From: Elusimicrobiota bacterium
GTDB taxonomy: Bacteria; Elusimicrobiota; Elusimicrobia; FEN-1173
Direction: 5' to 3'
Assembly: GCA_022703335.1 (NCBI GenBank)
Contig: JAKLDV010000012.1
Location: 1-35,970 of the forward strand
DNA length: 35,970 nt
Below are positions 31,417 to 35,970 of this stretch, piece after piece; within the stretch, counting starts at the first letter, position 1; every line of letters begins with the position of its first letter. The notes under the pieces were generated by a model that saw nothing but the letters and a program-made list of their open reading frames with translations, did no database searches and had not been told where the DNA came from. Position numbers and translations under genes: made by a program.

Positions 31417-32461
31417 GGTCGGTTCCTTTGGCGGCGCGGTCTTCCCACGCGGGAGGCCGCAGAATGGTGTATTGGGAGATTTTAAATTTTTTCGTCACGT
31501 CTTGCACCAGCCCTTCCCGAACGACCAGATACAGGGCCGCGGCGTCGGCGTGGAGGAGGTTTTCCAGGGTCTCCGCGTAACCCTCCCCGGCGAGTTCCAG
31601 CGGGCCGATTTCGTCGACGAAGACGATGGATCCGGCCGCCCGGCGGAGGAGCGACTCTTTGGCGAATTCGAATCCGGATTTGGAAAAACGGAACCCGCCG
31701 TGTTCGTGGATCGGGTCCGAGACCTCGCCGTTGCGGGACGCCAACAGGCGTGTTTCGCCCGAAGCCGCGTCGCGCGCCTCAATGCGAACCCGGCGGCCGG
31801 CTTCGAAGGCGCCGGGAGACAGGACGCCCGCCACCGGCCAGCCCCGTTCCTGGAATTTCTCCGCCAAAGCGGCGGCCAACGTGGTTTTTCCGCTGCCGTG
31901 CGGCCCGGAAATGATATGGACTTCGTTTTGCCGCGCGCCTTCGGCCACGATCATGTTTTCCGCCAGGCGTTCGGCGGCCAGCAGGGACTGCGACAACACC
32001 GCCCGCAGAAATCGGACATAGCCGAACAGCCGTGCCCGGGACGACGGGGCCCGCAACAGAAACACGCCGTGGGTCTGCAGAAAGATGCGCCGCATCACCG
32101 GCAGGATGTTCACCGCCACGCTCAGCGTGAGGGACAACCGTTCGCCGAACGCCCGCCGCAGCACGGGTTTCATCCGTTCGGCGTCGACATTTTCAACGTA
32201 CAGCAGCACGGCGTTGTAGAGGAGGACGGCGCGCAGGAACATCCGTCCGGAGACGAGGAGCATCTCTTGTCGCCGGATGAGGAAAAACGGGAGGAAGGAG
32301 GCGAGGAAGAAGAAAATCCAGAACTTGAGCCGTCTCAGTTCCTTCGCCCGGCCCCAGTTGCCGGCCGTGGCGAGCAGCGCCGCCGGGATAAGCCAGGCCC
32401 AGCTTTTGGAGAAAGCCGTTCCGAGCAGGGCCAATGCGAAAAATATTTTAAGGTTCGGCAT
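31403..32461 (-). CDS. Fusion of an EcfT-like membrane domain with a THEP1-type NTPase
   Basis: A 352-residue two-part protein. Residues 1-175 are a small membrane domain with about four helices and a cytoplasmic coupling-like part (LSLTLSVAVNILPVMRRIF) that resembles EcfT/CbiQ, the energy-coupling subunit of ECF transporters, though smaller. Residues 180-352 form a THEP1/NTPase_1 domain with the P-loop HIISGPHGSGKTTLAAAL (about 182-199) and the hallmark Walker B IVFVDEIGPLELAG (about 279-292). THEP1 proteins hydrolyse nucleoside triphosphates and are of unclear role. The first ATG for the conserved part is 32461, overlapping the S-component gene by 14 bp. The membrane assignment is less certain than the NTPase. 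Confidence 0.8.
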   Translation of the reverse strand: MPNLKIFFALALLGTAFSKSWAWLIPAALLATAGNWGRAKELRRLKFWIFFFLASFLPFFLIRRQEMLLVSGRMFLRAVLLYNAVLLYVENVDAERMKPVLRRAFGERLSLTLSVAVNILPVMRRIFLQTHGVFLLRAPSSRARLFGYVRFLRAVLSQSLLAAERLAENMIVAEGARQNEVHIISGPHGSGKTTLAAALAEKFQERGWPVAGVLSPGAFEAGRRVRIEARDAASGETRLLASRNGEVSDPIHEHGGFRFSKSGFEFAKESLLRRAAGSIVFVDEIGPLELAGEGYAETLENLLHADAAALYLVVREGLVQDVTKKFKISQYTILRPPAWEDRAAKGTDHANG

Positions 32462-33044
32462 GTCGGTTTTTTCGCAGGGATCGGCCGAGGAGCCAACCGG
32501 TCGTCCCCGCCACCGCTCCCAAAAAGGCGTGGGCGGCCGCCAATCCGAGGAGCAGGACGGTGACACTTTTCACCGGCACGCCCAGCCAGGCGCTCCCGGT
32601 GCGCGTCATTTCATCAAAGATTACCGCCAGGCCCTCCCCGAACAAGGCCCCGTAGATGAAAATCCTCTGCCCCATCGGCCAAAGACACGCCCAGATGCCG
32701 CCGAGCAGGCAGCCCGGGAGCGTGTACCCCAAAATCAGCACGCCCGCCTGCAGGAGGGCCGCCTCCGCGAGGATGGAGAGCAGAATGTTTATCTTTAGAA
32801 CCCCCATGGCCGCGGTTTTAACCGCCACCGCCACGACCCCCATCCCCAGGAGCGGCAATCCCCGGCGGGCCGGCATTCGGAGCGCGCCGGCAAGAACGAT
32901 CACCGTTCCGACGGCCGTGAGCAGGGTGCCTTTCAAAGGCAGGCCGACGGCGTGAAGTATCGTGCCCAGTGTGGCTTCCACGGCGCCCCAAAGGACGCCG
33001 AAGACCGCCACATAGGCGACCGTGTAGTAATCGTCGCGGTTCAT
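32448..33044 (-). CDS. ECF transporter S-component-like membrane protein, substrate unknown
   Basis: A 198-residue membrane protein with about six hydrophobic segments, the size of an ECF substrate-binding S component. The N-terminal VAVFGVLWGAVEATLGTILH (residues 12-31), with conserved Trp-Gly and Glu, recalls a widespread uncharacterised S-component-like family (consensus about LWGxxExxLGxxLH). The role is mainly inferred from its place between the ATPase gene (4-bp overlap, ATGA) and the EcfT-like gene (14-bp overlap). None of the known specificity signatures (biotin, riboflavin, folate, thiamin, cobalt) is recognisable. Confidence 0.68.
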   Translation of the reverse strand: MNRDDYYTVAYVAVFGVLWGAVEATLGTILHAVGLPLKGTLLTAVGTVIVLAGALRMPARRGLPLLGMGVVAVAVKTAAMGVLKINILLSILAEAALLQAGVLILGYTLPGCLLGGIWACLWPMGQRIFIYGALFGEGLAVIFDEMTRTGSAWLGVPVKSVTVLLLGLAAAHAFLGAVAGTTGWLLGRSLRKNRHAEP

Positions 33045-34381
33045 AGGGAAACAACCCCGTCCGCCCAATGTTTCAAAAGGTCCTGTTCGTGCGACGCCAG
33101 GACGACCGCGCATCCGCGTTCTCTTTCTTTCCGCAACACCCGCGCAAAGAGCCGAAGATTGTTGCGGTCCATCCCGTAGGTGGGCTCGTCCAACAAAAGA
33201 AGTTGTGGTCGGCCCGTCAGGGCCGCGGCCAGGGCCAGGCGTTGCTGTTCCCCATAACTGAGGGAATGGATCGGCCGGTTTCGCCGGGCGGTCAGATGAA
33301 ATTCGTCCAGGAGTTCCGCCGCCGCGTCCGCGTTTTCGGGGTGAATTGAAAATCCCAGCTCCTTCTCCGGCGTGTCCGTGAAGAACTGGTTCAGCGGTTC
33401 CTGGGTCACGAAGGAGACAATTCCTCGCCGGGCGTCGAAGGTTTTCCAGATTCGTCCCCGCCAAAGGATATTTCCGGCGCGCGGGGGCTGAAACCCGGCC
33501 AGGAAGTTGAGGAGGGTTGTTTTGCCGCACCCGTTCGGCCCCGAGATCCCCAGAATCTCCCCGGCATGGATCTGGAGGTTCAGCGGCCGGTCTTTAGTCG
33601 AGGCGATGCCGGGATCCGCGAGGCCGCGCAGTTCCAGGGCGGGGTCTGCCGGGACGCGCGGGGCACGGTCGGTCCCGGCGGCCATGTCCGGCCGCAGGAA
33701 CTGTTCGGCGGCGCTCTTGGACACCGCGGAGAGTTTTCCGTCCGCCAAACGGACGACGGCGTCGGCCGAGTCCAGGAGTTCCGGCGAGTGTTCCACCGCG
33801 AGCACCGCGCCGCCGCATCCCACAAAGTCGGCCAAAAGGCGCCTGAACCAGTCCCGCCGCGCCGCCGACAAATTCACCATCACCTCGTCCAGGACAAGAA
33901 GGTGTGGGTTCTGATGCAGCGACCGCGCCAGGACGACCATGGTTTTTTCGCCCTGCGACAGTTCCGCGCACCGCCGGCCGGCCAGGGAGGCCAGTTCCAG
34001 CGGTTCCAGAAAAGCCGCCGCGTTTTCCACGCGGGAGAACCCCAGTTCTTCGTGGACGAAATTGCGGAAAAGTTGGAGGCCGGGATTCTGCGCCACCCAG
34101 CCGACGCGCAAGCCGGGAAAACGGTCCAGAAATCCGTCCGTTTTCCAGCCGGCGCCCGTCGGCAGGAGGTGGAGGATGGCCCGCAGGAGCGTGGTTTTTC
34201 CGGCCCCGGACGATCCCAGGAGCGCCGTGAAGCGGCCGGGGACGATCTGCAAAGAAACGGAGTTCAAAATGTGATGTCCGTCCGGCGCCTGGACGCTGAA
34301 GGAGTCCAGGGAGACGATCCAGCGGAATTTTTCTGAAACGGCGGCGGCGCCGGCGGTCTTTTCCTGAAACGGCGCCGTCAT
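33041..34381 (-). CDS. Fused double ABC ATPase of ECF type
   Basis: A 446-residue protein with two complete ABC ATPase domains in one chain, corresponding to fused EcfA and EcfA'. First domain: Walker A LLGSSGAGKTTLL (56-63 core), signature LSQGEK (141-146), Walker B LLVLDE (161-166) and switch His 198. Second domain: Walker A GPNGCGKTTLL (281-291), signature LSYGEQ (374-379), Walker B LLLLDEP (394-400) and His 431. Two signature motifs suggest both sites may be active. The first D-loop is atypical (LDEVMVNLSAARRD). It powers a transporter of the inner membrane. The ATG at 34381 overlaps the TsaA-like stop (ATGA). The frame is open further upstream but overlaps the TsaA-like gene. Confidence 0.93.
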   Translation of the reverse strand: MTAPFQEKTAGAAAVSEKFRWIVSLDSFSVQAPDGHHILNSVSLQIVPGRFTALLGSSGAGKTTLLRAILHLLPTGAGWKTDGFLDRFPGLRVGWVAQNPGLQLFRNFVHEELGFSRVENAAAFLEPLELASLAGRRCAELSQGEKTMVVLARSLHQNPHLLVLDEVMVNLSAARRDWFRRLLADFVGCGGAVLAVEHSPELLDSADAVVRLADGKLSAVSKSAAEQFLRPDMAAGTDRAPRVPADPALELRGLADPGIASTKDRPLNLQIHAGEILGISGPNGCGKTTLLNFLAGFQPPRAGNILWRGRIWKTFDARRGIVSFVTQEPLNQFFTDTPEKELGFSIHPENADAAAELLDEFHLTARRNRPIHSLSYGEQQRLALAAALTGRPQLLLLDEPTYGMDRNNLRLFARVLRKERERGCAVVLASHEQDLLKHWADGVVSL

Positions 34382-34806
34382 GGGTTCCTCGAAAACGGAC
34401 GTTTTTCCCCAAAGACCAGGATGTCGTCCTTGGCGCTTTTGATGTCGAGCACGGGAGTGCCGTCGATGGCGTCGAGCCCTTGCACGCGCAGGACGCCGCC
34501 GCGGCAACTCAGCAGTTTCACGCGCGTCATGGCCAGGGGATTGGGCCGGTCCGGGGAATGCGTGGAAAAGACCCCGCGCAACTTTTTGTCTTTCGGAAAT
34601 CGCCGTCGCCTTGCCCGCAGGACGTCCCGGTCCGCTTTGTGGAAATAACACAGGACCCAAAGGGAAGGAGACGCCGTAATGCGATAAAGGGCTTTTCGGA
34701 ACTTTCGGCGAAGGACGATTTCCGCCGTCGTTCCCTGGTTCGGCATGTGCCGGCGTGTTTTGACGGCGGAGCGGACGCTCCCGATGGGCTCCAGAATGAC
34801 CCGCAC
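34378..34806 (-). CDS. TsaA/TrmO-like domain protein
   Basis: A 142-residue protein of the TsaA (UPF0066) family, whose best-known member TrmO is a SAM-dependent N6-methyltransferase acting on t6A37 of tRNA. The core GVFSTHSPDRPNPLAMTRVK (canonical ATRSPxRPNPIGLS) and GLDAIDGTPVLDIKSAK are diagnostic. The HSP and LAM variations and the short length (TrmO is usually about 230 residues) suggest a non-tRNA role, in keeping with its place in a transporter operon. It starts at a GTG (34806) directly after the receptor stop (TAA). No ATG precedes the conserved region. Confidence 0.85.
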   Translation of the reverse strand: MRVILEPIGSVRSAVKTRRHMPNQGTTAEIVLRRKFRKALYRITASPSLWVLCYFHKADRDVLRARRRRFPKDKKLRGVFSTHSPDRPNPLAMTRVKLLSCRGGVLRVQGLDAIDGTPVLDIKSAKDDILVFGEKRPFSRNP

Positions 34807-35970
34807 TTAAAAAGTCATTTCCAGTCCCGTCAGATAGGTCCTTCCGGGCATGGGATCGTAGAAGTTCAGCGCATATTCCTGGTCGGTGATGTTGTTGAAG
34901 CGAAGATAATAGGTGAAGTGGCGGGCAAAGGTCCATCCGCCGCTCCAATGATACACCGTGTAGGCGGCCCGTTTTCCGGTAAAGTTGTCCAGGGTGTACC
35001 GCCCGCCGGCGTGCGTCATGTCGACCGTGGTCGAGAAGCGGCCGTCCCGGTAGGTCAGACTGGACTGTGCGGTGTTCTTGTCCGTGTGGAAGGTGAGCGT
35101 GCCCGGGTCCAGGTAGGAGTACCCCGCGCCCGCCTCGAAATGCGACAGGAAGGCGTAGCGCGCCCGGACCTCCACGCCGCGATAGGCCGATTTGCCGTCC
35201 ACGTTGCGGTACTGTTTTTGCACTGCGGCGCCCTGATAGGTCAGCGGCGCGACGGGGACCTGGGAGACGATCATGTCGGTCTCCACGTTCTTGTACGCCG
35301 AGAGGTCGATCCCGCCCGCTTTTTTAGAATAGCTTAATCCGATCTCGTGCTGGCGGTTCTTATCCGGGCGGAGGTGGGCGTTGCCGAACGCCCGGGTGTT
35401 GGTGGAATACAGCTCGGTCACCGTCGGCGCGCGGAAGCCGTAGTTGAGGTTGGCACGGGCGCGCAGGTCCGGCAGGATCTTCCACACGACGCCGTATTTC
35501 GGGGTCCACTGGTCCGTGAACTTGGAGTTGTTGTCGTAGCGGACACCGGCCAGGAATATGAAACGCTCATGCCAGACGGGGAGGGACAGTTGAATGAACG
35601 GCGCCACGTACTGCTGCGTTGCGCGCGAACTCGGCGAACCGGATCGGATGTGGGAATCCTCGTAGTCCGTGCCGAAAAAGAGTTCCGCGCGCAGCGGCAA
35701 CTCCCCCTGCCACTCGAGGCTGCCGCCCTGCGTGCTGGCCCGGGACAACGGCGAGCTGGCGGACCGGTCACGGTCGGTCGTCAGGAAAGTTCGGACATAA
35801 AAGCGCGACCGGCCGAAAGTCCTCTGCCAGGTCACATAGGAGTTCGTGATCTCCTCCTCGATGTCCTTGTCGATGCCCGTGAACGCCCCCGCGTTGGTTG
35901 AGAAGACGGCTTCATTCCGTTTCGTGTTGAAGTTGCGGTGATTCAGGGTGAGCGTGTCCCGATCCCCGGC
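34807..35970 (-). CDS. TonB-dependent outer-membrane receptor, C-terminal part (runs off the right edge)
   Basis: The frame is open from the right edge to a TAA at 34807, giving about 387 residues of a beta-barrel. Alternating aromatic/polar strands are clear, with ANLNYGFRAPTVTELYSTN and LRPDKNRQHEIGLSY (both typical of TonB receptors such as BtuB or siderophore receptors), RFNNITDQEYALNFYDPMPG, and the terminal Phe (GLEMTF) recognised by the BAM machinery. The plug domain and TonB box lie outside the window. It is the first visible gene of the operon and should import its ligand across the outer membrane. The ligand is unknown; similarity of style to BtuB is only suggestive. Confidence 0.9.
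   Translation of the reverse strand, partial: AGDRDTLTLNHRNFNTKRNEAVFSTNAGAFTGIDKDIEEEITNSYVTWQRTFGRSRFYVRTFLTTDRDRSASSPLSRASTQGGSLEWQGELPLRAELFFGTDYEDSHIRSGSPSSRATQQYVAPFIQLSLPVWHERFIFLAGVRYDNNSKFTDQWTPKYGVVWKILPDLRARANLNYGFRAPTVTELYSTNTRAFGNAHLRPDKNRQHEIGLSYSKKAGGIDLSAYKNVETDMIVSQVPVAPLTYQGAAVQKQYRNVDGKSAYRGVEVRARYAFLSHFEAGAGYSYLDPGTLTFHTDKNTAQSSLTYRDGRFSTTVDMTHAGGRYTLDNFTGKRAAYTVYHWSGGWTFARHFTYYLRFNNITDQEYALNFYDPMPGRTYLTGLEMTF

Noticed and set aside
1-35970. tRNA, rRNA, CRISPR array, transposase or integrase genes
   Set aside because: No tRNA-like cloverleaf, rRNA segment, regular short repeats or transposase motifs were recognised by eye. A covariance-model scan would be needed to exclude small RNAs.

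Overview
This is a GC-rich, gene-dense bacterial chromosome segment with no rRNA, tRNA, CRISPR array or transposase that I can recognise. The C-terminal half of a TonB-dependent outer-membrane receptor at the right edge points to a diderm bacterium. The mix of genes (CHASE2 adenylate cyclase, B12-binding radical SAM proteins, YciH/SUI1, DnaE with an N-terminal PHP domain, nucleotide-sugar enzymes) would fit a deep-branching or delta-proteobacteria-like lineage, but I cannot name a phylum from sequence alone. Almost all genes lie on the minus strand. The plus-strand exceptions are a small Arg-rich protein, yciH and a radical SAM pair.

Layout, left to right. (1) 1-5047, minus strand: polytopic membrane protein, UDP-xylose synthase-type decarboxylase, CHASE2 adenylate cyclase, DUF3307 membrane protein, and the start of a possible glycosyltransferase. 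An upstream terminator at 5133-5153 isolates this group. (2) 5238-7899: a B12-binding radical SAM protein, a divergent 63-aa Arg-rich protein, a rhomboid-like protein lacking an obvious catalytic dyad, and a cold-shock protein. Upstream of the cold-shock gene are a clear promoter and then a strong intrinsic terminator inside the leader. (3) 8114-17515: a run of nearly or actually overlapping genes: yajQ, two sulfatase-fold proteins with a dismantled metal site, a TIM-barrel glycosidase-like protein, a ketopantoate reductase-like protein, a diacylglycerol-kinase-family enzyme, an RNase H-fold exonuclease and folD. (4) 17595-19326: EamA transporter, yciH, a REP-like palindromic element, a 73-aa protein made of two copies of a 25-residue unit, and a small excisionase-type HTH protein. 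Several promoters and a terminator can be read here. (5) 19364-21847: an rfbC / epimerase / rfbD nucleotide-sugar operon. (6) 22153-24622, plus strand: a B12-type radical SAM protein related to the one in region 2, followed by a second type of radical SAM enzyme. (7) 24616-30518: truA, asd, a single receiver-domain protein and dnaE.

(8) 30616-35970 is the most interesting part. It is a tightly overlapping minus-strand operon encoding a TonB-dependent receptor, a TsaA/TrmO-like protein, a fused two-domain ECF-type ATPase, an S-component-like membrane protein, an EcfT-like membrane domain fused to a THEP1-type NTPase, and an XdhC/CoxI protein. The arrangement suggests one uptake route across both membranes for an unidentified cofactor or metal chelate, coupled to cofactor handling in the cytoplasm. 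The parts are recognisable families. The combination, the fusion and the substrate are the open questions.
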